Source: Cyclina sinensis (Eukaryota > Mollusca > Bivalvia > Venerida > Veneridae). Taken from it: DNA of 64,000 nt. Each line of letters starts with the position of its first letter. The stretch's first letter is position 1. The notes beneath the pieces are model-generated. The model made no database searches. It was not told where the DNA came from and was given only the letters and a program-made list of their open reading frames with translations. A program made the translations under genes and the position numbers. Positions 26,790 to 38,323 of this stretch are shown one piece after another. The stretch spans positions 60,390,927 to 60,454,926 of the forward strand of contig JAAONU010000001.1 in assembly GCA_012932295.1 (NCBI GenBank), written 5' to 3'.

Positions 26790-27690
26790 ATTCCCTTTTC
26801 GAAGAAATGGGAATATATTCTTTGCTTATGTCGGTCGGTCTATTGGTCCGTCGCTATACTAAGTGCTTTTCGGTCGGTAAAATTGCATAGAGACACAGTG
26901 AACTAAGATAAAGAAGGTAGTTTTGACATCTTGTGTAGATGAACCCTAAATTGTTGTTTGGTCCACTAGACCAAAATGCAAGCTCAAAGGAGCCCGCATT
27001 TCGAGAATGGTTTCCGATCAATAACTCTAAAATTACCGCACCAAGGACATTAAATCTTTACAGGATGGTTCGGCATGATGGGCAGATTAAGAAAGTAGGC
27101 TCACAGAATCAACGGCCAAGCTCACAGGGCACTGTACTTTGAAAACAGTTTCTTATCAACGACTAAAGAACAACTTCTCATACGACTGTCAAACTTTTCA
27201 AGCTGGTTGGGAATGATGAGTTAATGGCCCATAACGTTTCTAGGCTTAAATGATCAATGGGTCAATCCAACTAAGTCCCGAACTTTTAAAACAGTTTCTG
27301 GTCAATTACTCTAAAATAATTACACCCGGGACGATCAACTTTACCGGATGATTGTGCTTGATGCGGTGTTTCCCCAAGTTTTAGATCCGCCGGGCCATAG
27401 GTCAAGTGCACAGGGGGGCTGAAATGAGTAGTAGCAGGTAAAGCATCTGTTGTTGATGAACCCTATTGTTTTGCAGCTCGCTGGGTCAAAGGTAAAACTG
27501 ACAGGGGCCTGCAGTGAAATAGTTTCTGTTCGATAATTCAAGAGTAACTGCACCCAGGGTCTTAAAACTTTTGAAGGTTGGTTGGACACAATAGGTAAAT
27601 GACCCCTATTGTCTTTGTGCCCACTAGGTCAAAGTTAAACCTCACTCGGACAGTGCTGTTGAAATAGTTTTGGATCAATTAACTCAAAGA
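26790..27690 (+). repeat. Second block of the molluscan tandem-repeat family
   Basis: Opens with cccttttcgaagaaatggg and cttatgtcggtcggtc like the 6.36-kb block. About five diverged units of roughly 170 bp follow, each with variants of 'ttgtttggtccactagacca', 'gcccgcatttcgagaatggt', 'ttccgatcaataactctaaa' and 'taca/ctttacaggatgg(t)'. Open frames inside it are by-products of the repeat. Confidence 0.75.
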
Positions 27691-28089
27691 TAACTGCAGC
27701 CAGAACACCGAAAAAGTAAAAATGCCTTCCAATGCAAAATAAGTAAGAAAGAATTATGGAACTGGTTAAAAATGAGACAAAAACAGGTATTAATGACGTT
27801 ACGTACCTCAAGCAATTATGCACGTTTTCGAGTTATTATTGCTTAAGTGCGAGCAGCAGCCAATGGCTAATCTCTAATCTAATCTTTACATCGTAAAAGT
27901 TATACAATACAAATGCGTGTACCATATTCAAATTAATGAGAAAAATTCTCTTTATTATTTCTTTTCTTTGAACAAAATTATCATCATGGCAAAGACAATA
28001 AACTGCTGCTACTTAGTTTGCAATTAGGCATTACTAATTAAGTCTTTAGAGATTCTTTGTTATTACCTAGTGACATTCGTAGGATTTAG

Positions 28090-28545
28090 GATTGCGTACT
28101 GAATTTCAAGTCTAAAGGTTTTAGCTGGGGGACACACCTTAGTCAGCAACGAATACTCAACATAACTTTTTCTAGAAAATGTCAGCGAGAGAGTCTTCAT
28201 CATGCAAATTGCCATTAATATCTTGCTGTCTTCCACAATCATGTTCCTCTGAGATGTTGTCGTGAAGCCAACATGATCAAATTACTTGACTGACAGAAAC
28301 CGAAGAAGAAGTGGACGTGTTATAATTGCTTCTAGAACGACACAAATAGAGAGTAAATTAAAAGGACGTTTCCGACAAAAACCTATACCGTTGAGTATTA
28401 GATTTTCGCGGGTCAGGCAAAATGATCAAATTGCTTGGGAATTCATTTATGGAAATAAACAATATCAAATAATAAAAGACTCCAGGCGGATATTCAATTA
28501 TCTAAACTCTGAAATTCAAATTTGTTTTTGTCACTACATGTATTC
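28090..28545. repeat. Diverged local duplication, copy 1
   Basis: Similar to 29375-29745 in the same orientation. Shared landmarks are atgatcaaattactt, gaaaccgaagaag / aaaaccgaagaag, ataattgc, tctaaaa/tctagaacgacacaaa and agagaataaa/agagagtaaa. An 87-codon frame at 28286-28549 lies inside, but copy 2 does not keep it open, so I do not call a gene. Confidence 0.6.
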
Positions 28546-29374
28546 ATAGAAAGAAATAAAGGTTTAAATGTCACTATACCAAAGGGATTTAATAACATGC
28601 GAATTTTTTGAGGTGCCAAAAGTCTTCATATGAAATTTGGCAAAATTACAATTTGCAGCTGAAGCCCTTAAGTTAAACATTAATACTTAATACCCCATTA
28701 AATAGATGTGTTTCTCCTGTACGTAAAGATTGCGCGATAAAAAAAACTGGCATTTAAAAAAGAAACTGCCTAGTATCATGGCGACGCAGGACAAAATCTT
28801 TTAATTATAACATATATTATTTTTTGTAATTTAACTTGTAATTAAAACAAAAGGAAATGTTGGAATTATGTTTGATGCAAGAAAGGCATTTCAGACTAGT
28901 TGGTCACCCACGATAATCAAAAAACTCTTTAGCCATTTTACAGATTGACGTATGTTAAACAACATCTCTTTTTATGAATTCTGATCTGAATGTAATAATG
29001 CTACCAAGCAATCTGAAACAGTCAGGACAAATAAATTCCAGCGAAAGAAGTCCACTGATTATGGCAAAAATGTTCGAAACAACAAAGAAAATTGAGAACT
29101 CTTTGCGAAATTAACATTGTGATTTTTACTTTGCTAGCCAAGACGTCTTCAAATAATTTTTTTTCCACGAGTACACAAAATTGTCCGACACATTAATTCG
29201 TATTTGGAAGTATTTGTTTTTCTGACACGTGTGCCTGAATGTCCATATCAGACGTAACATGTGGACAAGGTTCGAACCTTCATAAGATATTCATGGCATC
29301 TTAGTAAACCAGTAATAATGTATGGATTAATTTAGGTTTCTTTCAAATATGACATCCAAAGAACCTTGAATAAT

Positions 29375-29745
29375 GTAGTAAACGCCGATATGTTTAAGGT
29401 AACACACCTCAATCACCATATTCCCTGACTAAAACAACAAAGCGTCTGAAATATGCAGATTGTCGTTAATTTCTTGCCTGCGTGCATAATCATGTCTCTG
29501 TCAAGTGACAATGATCAAATTACTTAAATGAGCAAAACCGAAGAAGTATTCGTTGCAGGATAATTGCATCTAAAATGACACAAACAGAGAATAAACGAAA
29601 ATGGCCAGTTTGCGGGAAAGAAATGCTTTTTTTACAGACCATGCCTCTAGAGGCATTGATTTCTCTCTATTTATGGAAACAACATAATTATGCAATATTA
29701 AATAAAGAAACTTAAAATAGGTCTGCAATAATGTGACCTTTAGAA
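29375..29745. repeat. Diverged local duplication, copy 2
   Basis: Partner of 28090-28545, about 1.28 kb downstream. The spacer between them (28546-29374) shows no gene. Confidence 0.6.
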
Positions 29746-30359
29746 TTCACGTTTCATTGCGTGGGTAAAAATGCCTTTTTTCCCCCATCAAGTCCTTCGG
29801 CTTTGGGATCATTTTACGTAATGCCAAAGACACTTCTTTAGCAATAATTTTAAAAAGTAATCGTGATTTTTCCCCTAACCTTTTTAGTAGTGGTAATTTT
29901 CTTGACAAATTCTTAAAAACTTTCGAGAGAAATTGCAATGTAATAATTTTGATACTTAAACTAATTTATCACCGGTATCTTTAAAATTGATTTCGATTCA
30001 CGTATTGAAAAGACAAGTCAATACAACCTTAGGCCTATATATATATATATAATTCCACATTTCATTTTCATATATTGACACATTTTACCCATTTGGTAAC
30101 CGAAAAGAGAAGTCTTTGGTGCATTCTCTTCGTAACAGAACTTATGTAAGTTACCACATATTAAATCCGGCCTGAGCTTGATTTATTTGTTCTCTCATAG
30201 GTGAAAATCTGCTAAGATATTTATTATTTTTAGAAGAAAACAACAGTGACACCTTCATTTTCACACGTTGAACGTCAAGCAAACCGATTTTTAAGAGTCA
30301 ACACAGAAGTATGCGTTATCATAATGATACGGAATACTGTTACGGCCATCGCCTAAGAG

Positions 30360-30706
30360 TGTGTCGCTCTGAAACGCGATACTCGCCAGAATGATAATGA
30401 CAACACAAAATCGCGACATTACGATAACGCGTCAAGACGATAACGATAATACGACTGTATGATAAAGAAAACGCGGCAGTACGATATAATGATAATACGA
30501 TAGTGTCGTGTTTTCGTTATCGCACTGTTGGTTATCGTTATCGTACTGTCGTGAAATGGTACTGTCGCATTATCATCACCGTACTGTCGCGTTTTCACTA
30601 TCGTACTGTCGCGTTTTCGTTATCGTACTGTTGCGTTGTTCTACTATAGTACTGTAGCGTTGTCGTATTATCGTACTGTCGCGCTGTCGTACTATCGCCT
30701 TCGGTG
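30360..30706. repeat. CpG-rich quasi-palindromic repeat array
   Basis: The right part (about 30500-30706) is an array of imperfect units around ttatcgtactgtcgcgtttt. The left part (about 30376-30495) carries the same vocabulary in inverse complement (cgataacg, gcggcagtacgata). The whole is therefore an inverted arrangement of one short unit centred near 30500. CpG density is far above the surroundings. Confidence 0.8.
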
Positions 30707-30848
30707 CGCATGTGCACGCTCAAAAAGAGAACAACTTCATGTAAGGTATGGGCAAGTAAATCAACACTTATTTTGAGTGAGGCTATGCCTACAAAGAAAT
30801 ACCTGTTTTATTAAAATCGGATCTTGGGGTTGATGTAAAATAAGTTTT

Positions 30849-31895
30849 TAACATCTGGCTTGTAGTTGGGGATTCAGATGTGCATTCAAATTTGCAGGGA
30901 AAATACACGTCTAGCTTGAAGTTGGGGATTCATATGTGGATTCGAAAATGAACATCTAGCTTTTAGTTAGGGATTGAAATGTGCATTGAAAAATACACAG
31001 GTAGCTTGCAGTTGGTGATTCAGATGTGCATTCAAAATGCACGTTTACCTTGTAGTTGGGGATTCAGGTGTGCATTCAAAATGCATATTTACCTTGTAGT
31101 TGGGGATTCAGGTGTGCATTCAAAATGCACGTTTACCTTGTAGTTGGGGATTCAGATGTGCATTCAAAATGCATATTTACCTTGTAGTTGGGGATTCAGG
31201 TGTGCATTCAAAATGCATATTTACCTTGTAGTTGGGGATTCAGGTGTGCATTCAAAATGCATATTTACCTTGTAGTTGGGGATTCAGGTGTGCATTCAAA
31301 ATGCATATTTACCTTGTAGTTGGGGATTCAGGTGTGCATTCAAAATGCACGTTTACCTTGTAGTTGGGGATTCAGGTGTGCATTCAAAATGCATATTTAC
31401 CTTGTAGTTGGGGATTCAGGTGTGCATTCAAAATGCATATTTACCTTGTAGTTGGGGATTCAGGTGTGCATTCAAAATGCATATTTACCTTGTAGTTGGG
31501 GATTCAGGTGTGCATTCAAAATGCATATTTACCTTGTAGTTGGGGATTCAGGTGTGCATTCAAAATGCATATTTACCTTGTAGTTGGGGATTCAGGTGTG
31601 CATTCAAAATGCACGTTTACCTTGTAGTTGGGGATTCAGGTGTGCATTCAAAATGCATATTTACCTTGTAGTTGGGGATTCAGGTGTGCATTCAAAATGC
31701 ATATTTACCTTGTAGTTGGGGATTCAGGTGTGCATTCAAAATGCACGTTTACCTTGTAGTTGGGGATTCAGGTGTGCATTCAAAATGCATATTTACCTTG
31801 TAGTGGGGATTCAGGTGTGCATTCAAAATGCATATTTACCTTGTAGTTGGGGATTCAGGTGTGCATTCAAAATGCATATACCTTGCTTGTATTTT
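30849..31895 (+). repeat. 44-bp minisatellite, about 20 good units plus degenerate leaders
   Basis: From about 31011 the unit is 44 bp: tagttggggattcaggtgtg, then cattcaaaatgcatatttac, then cttg. Each unit holds the inverted repeat TGCATTCAAAATGCA. Two variants alternate irregularly, ...atgcatattt and ...atgcacgttt; the latter are units 1, 3, 8, 14 and 17 of the regular part. Four degenerate, longer units precede it (30849-31010). A 120-codon plus-strand frame starting at 31716 is an artefact of the repeat. Confidence 0.95.
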
Positions 31896-33180
31896 GGGAT
31901 TCAAATGAACTACGAGCAGACCTACTCACAATTTTTTTACACAAGGTCAGGTAAAGTTACTCCGTATCTTTTAAATAACTGTAAACCTAAGACCAAAAAA
32001 TCCCAAACATTTCCTTATAAATGTACAAAACATACTGAATCTGGGCATGTCTTCGTCTCAATTTCTAACTTAAAGTAGAATCAATCCGCTGGAGATTTCT
32101 CTAAACTATAAATTTATGATTAAGAAGGTAGCTATGTACAGAACTTACAGAGAGTTTTTATTTCAGTAAAAGGTGGAAACAAGGTTGCAGATAATAAATT
32201 TCTTGCCCAGACTGACAATTCAAGTCATCACTGCAAAATGCAAACTCTAAAAAACTAGTGATATATTTGCACATTTCGTTATAAATCTGCTGTATTTTAA
32301 AAAATATAATTTTAACTGTATGCTCTAACTTGACAAATGGTATTTAAGAGACAGAACAGAATTGTTACGCACGAAGTAACCTTTTCCAACAATGGAATTC
32401 CCCAAGAGGCTTATAGCGTGCTTATAGCACCTCTTTGCAAGACTGAAAGATTTAAATTAGACACACACAGCATGCCGTCTGTCAATGAAGATTGCGATTA
32501 AATGTTGTAAGCTACATATCAAATGTAATAATTGCGATAAAAAATTGCCATAATTTATACTAAAGTTCACATGACATGTATGATTTTTTTCCAGGAAATT
32601 TTGAGTCAAAACTGAAGTAAATTCAACACATGATGGTTCAATACGGAGTGGTTAAAAAAAGTATATGCCAGTAAGCACATTGATTGAATTTTATAATCCT
32701 GCCTGTTACGTGCTGAACCTGATGGTTAAATAAAAAAGAATGTTGCAGGTCTCTCTTAGGATAACAGTGGTTGCTGTTAATGATGACAGAAAAGTGGGCA
32801 GCTGTAGATGTTTGTGAAAGAACTGTCAAGATATTTTCTAAAGTGGCAGATTCTAGAACGATATATATAATTAAAACTGCATCTAGCAAGGATTTAAGTC
32901 TGGAGAAATGAAACCATACACGCAGCTGTATTCATTTTTATAGTACATATACATCGAAAATGTATAGATAACAGTACCAAATATCCAATATACGTATTCA
33001 GAAGTATTTTGAAATCTCTCTGTGAAGTTGTTGTTAAACTCTGCAAGAACAAAATAACAAGTAGTTATGCTAATACTTATTCACTAGGACAATTCTAAAA
33101 TTCATAAGAAAATTGTAAAGTAAGCAAGCGTGTTGCTTTTGAATACTATTTGATCCACGAGTTCACAAAAAAAGTTTCCT
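31896..33180. other. No gene seen
   Basis: AT-rich spacer between two minisatellites, without a supportable exon, RNA gene or terminal repeat. Confidence 0.5.
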
Positions 33181-33729
33181 GAATACAATATACTGTAACT
33201 TTCCTGGCCCGAGTACAATGTACTGAACATTTACCGATCTGAATACAATATACTGTAACTTTCTTTATCTGTGTACAATGTACTGAACATTTACCGATCT
33301 GAATGCAATATACTGTAACTTTCCTGACCCGAGTACAATGTACTGAACATTTACCGATCTGAATGCAATATACTGTAACTTTCCTGACCTGTGTACAATG
33401 TACTGAACATTTACCGATCTGAATACAATATACTGTAACTTTCCTGATCTGTGTACAATGTACTGAACATTTACCGATCTGAATGCAATATACTGTAACT
33501 TTCCTGATCTGTGTACAATGTACTGAACATTTACCGATCTGAATACAATATACTGTAACTTTCCTGATCTGTGTACAATGTACTGAACATTTACCGATCT
33601 GAATGCAATATACTGTAACTTTCCTGACCTGAGTACAATGTACTGAACATTTACCGATCTGAATGCAATATACTGTAACTTTCCTGACCTGAGTACAATG
33701 TACTGAACATTTACCGATCTGAATGCAAT
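33181..33729. repeat. Dimeric 60-bp minisatellite, left part (nine units)
   Basis: Nine contiguous 60-bp units plus 9 bp. Each unit consists of two diverged 30-bp halves, one beginning tactgtaactttcctga and the other tactgaacatttaccgatct, both ending in (g)tacaat(g/a) or gcaata. The array is interrupted at 33729/33730 by the LTR retrotransposon and resumes at 41593. Because 60 is divisible by three, the minus strand stays open as a 20-residue periodic cysteine-containing frame (203 codons from 33757). Confidence 0.97.
33726..33729. other. Target site duplication, left copy (CAAT)
   Basis: CAAT immediately before the left LTR matches CAAT at 41593-41596 immediately after the right LTR. Together they restore the uninterrupted gcaatatactg of the minisatellite unit, which confirms the element boundaries. 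Confidence 0.92.
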
Positions 33730-34497
33730 TGTAGCGAAATTGCAGAGTTACTCCCATTTAATTAGAAAACGCCATTTGCAGAAACCTACCGGTTGCATTT
33801 TCTAGAGGTAATCCCGTGTAAGTATATTAGGACAGAGATTTAAATGATTCTAAAACACTTTACTAATATGATTTAAAGTAATCCTGTGCAGATAATCACG
33901 TTCAGGAGTCATTTATGAATGTATAATAGCCTTAGCACGATAGACGCTCATTAAGACGTATAGAGGGAGACGCTTATTAAATTAATATAGTTCTTACAGG
34001 TCAATAGAAAGCTGACGCTAGAGTGCGCCACAGGTAAGGACTGGTATATAAAGACCGTGTTAAGCGAAATTTAGTTAGTTGTCTTGATGGTCTCATAGTG
34101 TCAGGATATTTATTGGTAATAAATACATAGACGTAGAAGTTAAACCTACTATGAACTCATCGTCCGGGTTCTCACGGGAATTTATTCCTAGAGAGGATAG
34201 ATGAGTAGCTAGTAGATGTAAAACCTAGTCTTTGCTATTTAAAGAACCAGTGAACGTAGTAATTAACAAAGGTGAGTTACGACTCTTAAAGGCAGAACAT
34301 CTAAGAGTTACAAATTATTTAGTTTATACTTTTATTTTATTGTTGATTATCAGTAATACGTTTCAAGTTATAAATCATTTTAAAATCATTGGTCATAAAT
34401 CAAAGAGGCAAGGCAGCCCTGAGGAAAATTCTATATATATGTACATAGTTCTAACTTTTGTATTGTAAATGTATACATCGGCTCGCTACACGTTACA
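33730..34497 (+). repeat. Left LTR (768 bp)
   Basis: Identical in length to the right LTR. It begins tgtagcgaaatt and ends cgctacacgttaca. A TATA box (TATATAAAG, 34045-34053) and a poly(A) signal (AATAAA, 34119-34124) suggest U3 up to about 34075, a short R, and a U5 of about 360 bp. A 78-codon frame at 34232-34468 in U5 begins at a TTG, is duplicated in the right LTR and is probably not a protein. Confidence 0.96.
34045..34053 (+). promoter_or_regulatory. LTR TATA box
   Basis: TATATAAAG within the left LTR, repeated at the same LTR position in the right copy (41140-41148). An AATAAA follows about 75 bp downstream, as expected for transcription start and end within a short R region. Confidence 0.7.
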
Positions 34498-34505
34498 GAA
34501 CTTTT

Positions 34506-34523
34506 TGGTGGCAGCGGTAGGAT
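34506..34523 (+). other. Primer-binding site, tRNA-Leu type
   Basis: TGGTGGCAGCGGTAGGAT starts 8 bp after the left LTR. It is complementary to the 3' end of animal tRNA-Leu (TAG type, ...CCCACCGCTGCCA plus CCA) with one mismatch in 18, comparing with the tRNA from memory. The TGG start corresponds to the CCA end of the tRNA. Confidence 0.75.
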
Positions 34524-34658
34524 AAAATTAAATCAAATAAGTTACAACTTTGATTTAAATGACAAGTTAAAGCTGTCACTTACCTTCGTTGATTAAAAGT
34601 TTTGACTTTTGTATATGTTAAATATTTAATTTAGTTGAGTTACAACTTAATTTAAAAT

Positions 34659-35881
34659 ATGGCTGAAAGGCTGGACCAAACATATGATGAGATGGAGTTA
34701 AGTTATTTACATGAACAGGTAAAGGAGTTGCAACGCCAGAATGAAGCTTTAAAAAATCAGGACGAAATTTATAGCTTAGAAAAAGAGATAAGTCAGTTAC
34801 AAGTAGAGTCACAACTCCGTGATTCCTTAAGTAATAGAACTCCGGTTACATCTACACCTAACGTTATAAAGAGAAAGTAAGATACTCCGCTAGATCAACG
34901 TAGGAAAAGAGTTCGACCTGCAACATCAGATTTCAAGCCAAATATTATTAATGCCAGCATGAAGGAAGAAACTGGCTCCGAGAGATCTTTGCCTGGCAGA
35001 TTTGTAACTGTTCGTGCCAAAAAGCCAGAAGATCAAAAATTTAAAACTCCTGCTATAGACGAAACTCTTCAACGAAGATGTTGTACCTAAAGATAACTCA
35101 ACATCTACAAAACGAACTGTAATGATGAAACCTGCAACTTATGATGGAACTGGCTCATGGATCGATTACAAAGCTCACTTTGAAGCCTGTTCTGAAATCA
35201 ATAATTGGACAGAGAAAGAGAAGGGTTTGTACTTTTCTGTATCACTAAGAGGCCAAGCACAAGGTGTTTTCGGCAATCTATCAACAAAAGCCCCGAACTA
35301 CAATGAACTTGTTTCAGCTTTGCAGGAAAGATTTTCGCCACCAAATCAGACTGAACTTTATAGAGCACAGTTGCGAGAACGGAGGCAGAAAGCATCTGAG
35401 ACATTATCTGAGATGGCTCAAGATATAAGAAGATTAACCAATTTGGCGTATCCATCAGCTCCATCCGACGTTCGTGAAACTTTAGCAAAAGAACAGTTCA
35501 TTGACTCTCTAATAAGTTCCGACATGCGACTGCGAATTAAACAAGCCCGACCTACTAATTTAAATGATGCAGTAAGGCACGCAGTAGAATTAGAGGCATT
35601 TTATATATGAGATGTGTAGGATTCAGCAAGAGTTCCGACTCTCGACTAGACAGTGATATTGAGATGCTAAAGAAATCGATGCATGAAATAAAAGACATGT
35701 TTAAGGCAAAACAAACACAGAGAGTTAACACAGATAACAGGTCTTGATTTAGAAACTTAAATGATAAATCTAGAGACTCCTCAGAATCTTCAACTAACAA
35801 CAAGTTTCAGCAAACTAGAGTTTTCGACCGCCGACGAAGTACTTTGAGTGTGGAGAAATAGGTCATTTTAAAAAGCAGTGT
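34659..35881 (+). pseudogene. gag: Ty3/gypsy gag, broken
   Basis: Encodes the structural capsid/nucleocapsid polyprotein of the retrotransposon. The first part (34659-34880) is a charged, heptad-rich coiled-coil-like N-terminus (LHEQVKELQRQNEALK). The middle (35122-35610, 162 codons) is a typical retrotransposon gag capsid domain, with YDGTGSWIDYKAHFE near its start and a QERF...PPNQTELYRAQLRER segment. A zinc knuckle lies at 35840-35881 (C-GEIGHFKKQC), but its first cysteine position is tyrosine (TAC). Breaks: stop at 34878-34880, frame change near 35070, stop at 35608-35610, a further in-frame stop near 35746 and a frame change near 35830. It cannot yield an intact Gag as read. Confidence 0.85.
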
Positions 35882-35980
35882 CCAAAAAGTATTATGATTG
35901 ATAAAAATAAAAAGGGAGATTATGACAGACATAATGTAAAATCTTCAAGTCGATCAGGTTCAGGACTTTTTGCTGAAGCA

Positions 35981-36300
35981 AAAATAAATGGAGTTATAGC
36001 AAACTGTTTGGTCGATACAGGTGCACTTCTCACTGTAATGTCAGATTGCTGGACTTAATAAGTCCATTAAACAAAAACTTAGAAACCTTTACGAGTGATA
36101 TAGTTACAGCTTCAGGCCAACCTTTACAAACCAAAGGTATAACATCTGTCAGCATAGAAATTGAAGGTTGCAAGTGTTTGATGGATGTGGTTGTTTCAGA
36201 CATAAATGTTGATATAGCATTAGGTCTAGACTTTATGAAGTCACAAAACGTAACTATCGACCTAACGAATGAGTCTATGACTATACAAAACAAACGTTGC
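35981..36300 (+). pseudogene. Retroviral-type aspartic protease, frameshifted
   Basis: The catalytic loop LVDTGALLTVMS is read in the frame starting at 35981. The second conserved block (ALGLDFM) is read in a different frame from 36046 onward. A frame change therefore lies near 36040, inside the protease. In this family the protease dimerises and cleaves the Gag-Pol polyprotein; this copy cannot do so as read. The downstream frame continues through a linker to a TGA stop at 36781-36783. Confidence 0.85.
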
Positions 36301-36783
36301 TATCTTAACTGTCAAGGACCAGTTGGTTGTTATAGAATAGTTGTAAAAGACAGAGTTTATATACCAGCAAGGTCAGAAACACTTATAGAAGGAAAAGTCC
36401 TAGGTAAAACACAACCAGACAAAGGCTTATTTCTTATAGAACAAGCTGAGAGGCCAATATTAAATAGCTATGGTATAGTTGCAAGAGCTGTAGTAGAAGC
36501 TACCGATAAAATACCTATAAGAGTTATGAATCTTTCAGATGAAAACCAGACTCTATATCCAGATACAAATATTGCAAATATGAGTCCTGTTACAAGTGTA
36601 AGTAACACGTCAGGTACGCGAGCTTTTGAAACTCATATACCATCTCATCTGATGGATTTGTACAATCGAGCAACAGAAAACTTAGATAGGACACAAAGTC
36701 AGCAAGTTGCTAAACTGCTGATGAAATATTCCGATATATTTTCAAAGTCCGACACTGACCGAGGTAGAACTGGTATCATATGA

Positions 36784-37533
36784 CATCAAATACCGACAGG
36801 TGATGCAAGGCCAATCCGACAGCCTTTACGAAGACTTCCCGAACATATGAATCGAGAAGTAGATAATCAACTTAAAGATATGTTAAACAAGGGTATAATT
36901 CAGACCTCATCAAGTCCATGGTCAAGTGGAGTTGTTTTAGTTAAAAAGAAGGACGGAACTCATAGATTTTGTGTTGACTACAGAAAGTTAAATAATGTCA
37001 CAATCAAAGATTCATATCCCCTACCCCGTATAGATGAGTCTTTGGATCAGTTAGCAGGAAAACAATGGTTCTCATGTTTAGATTTATGTTCAGGTTATTG
37101 GCAAGTTGAGGTAGACCCTGCTGATCAAAATAAAACAGCATTTGTAACGAGACAAAGTCTCTTCGAGTTCCAAACCATGCCTTTCGGACTTTGTAACGCA
37201 CCTGCGACGTTTGAGCGCCTAATGGAAACAGTGTTGGCAGGTTTACATTGGCAGATATGTCTCATATATTTAGACGACATCATCGTAACAGGAAAAACCT
37301 TTCATGACATGTTGTGTAACTTAGACAAAGTCTTCCAACGATTACAAGAGGCTGGGTTGAAACTCAAAGCAAAGAAGTGCTGCCTATTTTCAAAACGAGT
37401 AGAATTCTTAGGTCACATTGTTTCAGCATCGGGAATAGAGACTGATCCTAAGAAGACAGAAAGTATCAGAAATTGGCCTACCCCAGTTAATGCTCACGAG
37501 CTTAGATCTTTCTTAGGGTTATGCAGCTATTAA
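36784..37533 (+). pseudogene. pol: Ty3/gypsy reverse transcriptase domain
   Basis: RNA-dependent DNA polymerase domain with nearly all family blocks: SPWSSGVVLVKKKDGTHRFC, VDYRKLN, YPLPRID, FSCLDLCSGYWQV, AFVTRQSLFEFQTMPFGLCN and the catalytic YLDD box near 37270-37281. The finger-palm portion is intact from 36847 to 37530. It is separated from the preceding frame by a TGA at 36781-36783 and from the connection/RNase H region by a TAA at 37531-37533. Both stops are in the same frame as the flanking coding sequence, so each looks like a single-codon lesion rather than a frame change. Confidence 0.93.
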
Positions 37534-38060
37534 AGAAAATTTATTTTCTGTTTCTCAGAGATTGCTAAATTCCTACATAGACTGACAGAAAAACACAGGA
37601 AGTTTGTGTGGACAAAAGAGTGTTCGGAAGCATTTTCGCGTCTGAAACAAGAATTGGTTAAATCACCAATATTGGCACACCCTGATTTCTCTTATCCTTT
37701 CATCTTGGATTGCGATGCAAGTGATCAATTCTTTCTCGGAAAATTGATAGCCAAGAAAGGGTTGTGGCCTATGCCAGTCGAACACTTACAAAACCAGAAA
37801 AGAAACACTGTGTAACAAGAAAAGAGCTACTAGCACTTGTTTATTTCGTTAAATTTTTTAGACATTACCTTTACGGAAAAGAATTTTTGGTCAGAACAGA
37901 TCACGGATCCTTACGTTGGCTTATGCATTTCAAAAATCCTGAGGGACAGGTCGCTCGATGGCTTGAAATATTATCAGCTTATAATATGAAGATAGAACAT
38001 CGTCCAGGAAAATTGCATCGAAACGCAGATGCTTTAAGTAGAATTCCTTGTCGACAGTGC
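37534..38060 (+). pseudogene. pol: RNase H domain of the retrotransposon, frameshifted
   Basis: Degrades the RNA strand of the RNA-DNA hybrid during reverse transcription. The connection segment and first catalytic aspartate (ILDCDASDQ) are in the frame of 37606-37815. The rest, including AYASRTLTKPEKK, the TDH(G)SLRWL block and the end HRPGKLHRNADALSR, is in the frame of 37764-38285. A frame change lies near 37745. The order and spacing match the RNase H of Ty3/gypsy elements. Confidence 0.88.
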
Positions 38061-38323
38061 GGAAATTTAGATCACCCCGTTTCTCAAATCAAGCAGCATA
38101 TGGTATCAATGTTAGAACAGGATGAGTCAGAAAACTCAGATCTAGATGATTTGTCACTTAAACAAGCACAAATAAATGATGCTGATATTCAAAAAGTGAA
38201 ATCTTGGTTAGAGGAAGGCAGAAAACCTGATTTTAAAAATATAGGTTCAGAAAAAAATCTCTTTGGACACAATGGTCACGGTTAGAACTTCAAGATGAAT
38301 TACTAGTACGAAAATGGGAAATT

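Noticed and set aside
28286..28549. 87-codon basic frame
   Set aside because: Its duplicated partner at 29.4-29.7 kb does not preserve the frame; the translation has no known domain.
31716..32078. 120-codon plus-strand frame
   Set aside because: A by-product of the 44-bp minisatellite continuing into flanking sequence; no domain.
30849..33729. Regularly spaced repeats resembling a CRISPR array
   Set aside because: Units are contiguous minisatellites without unique spacers, in a eukaryotic context with introns and SINEs.
34232..34468. 78-codon frame with a membrane-like segment in each LTR (also 41327-41563)
   Set aside because: It starts at TTG, lies in the U5 region, and is present twice only because LTRs are duplicated; no family match.
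35198..36293. Minus-strand frames of 82-96 codons over gag and protease
   Set aside because: Antisense shadows of the retrotransposon coding region.
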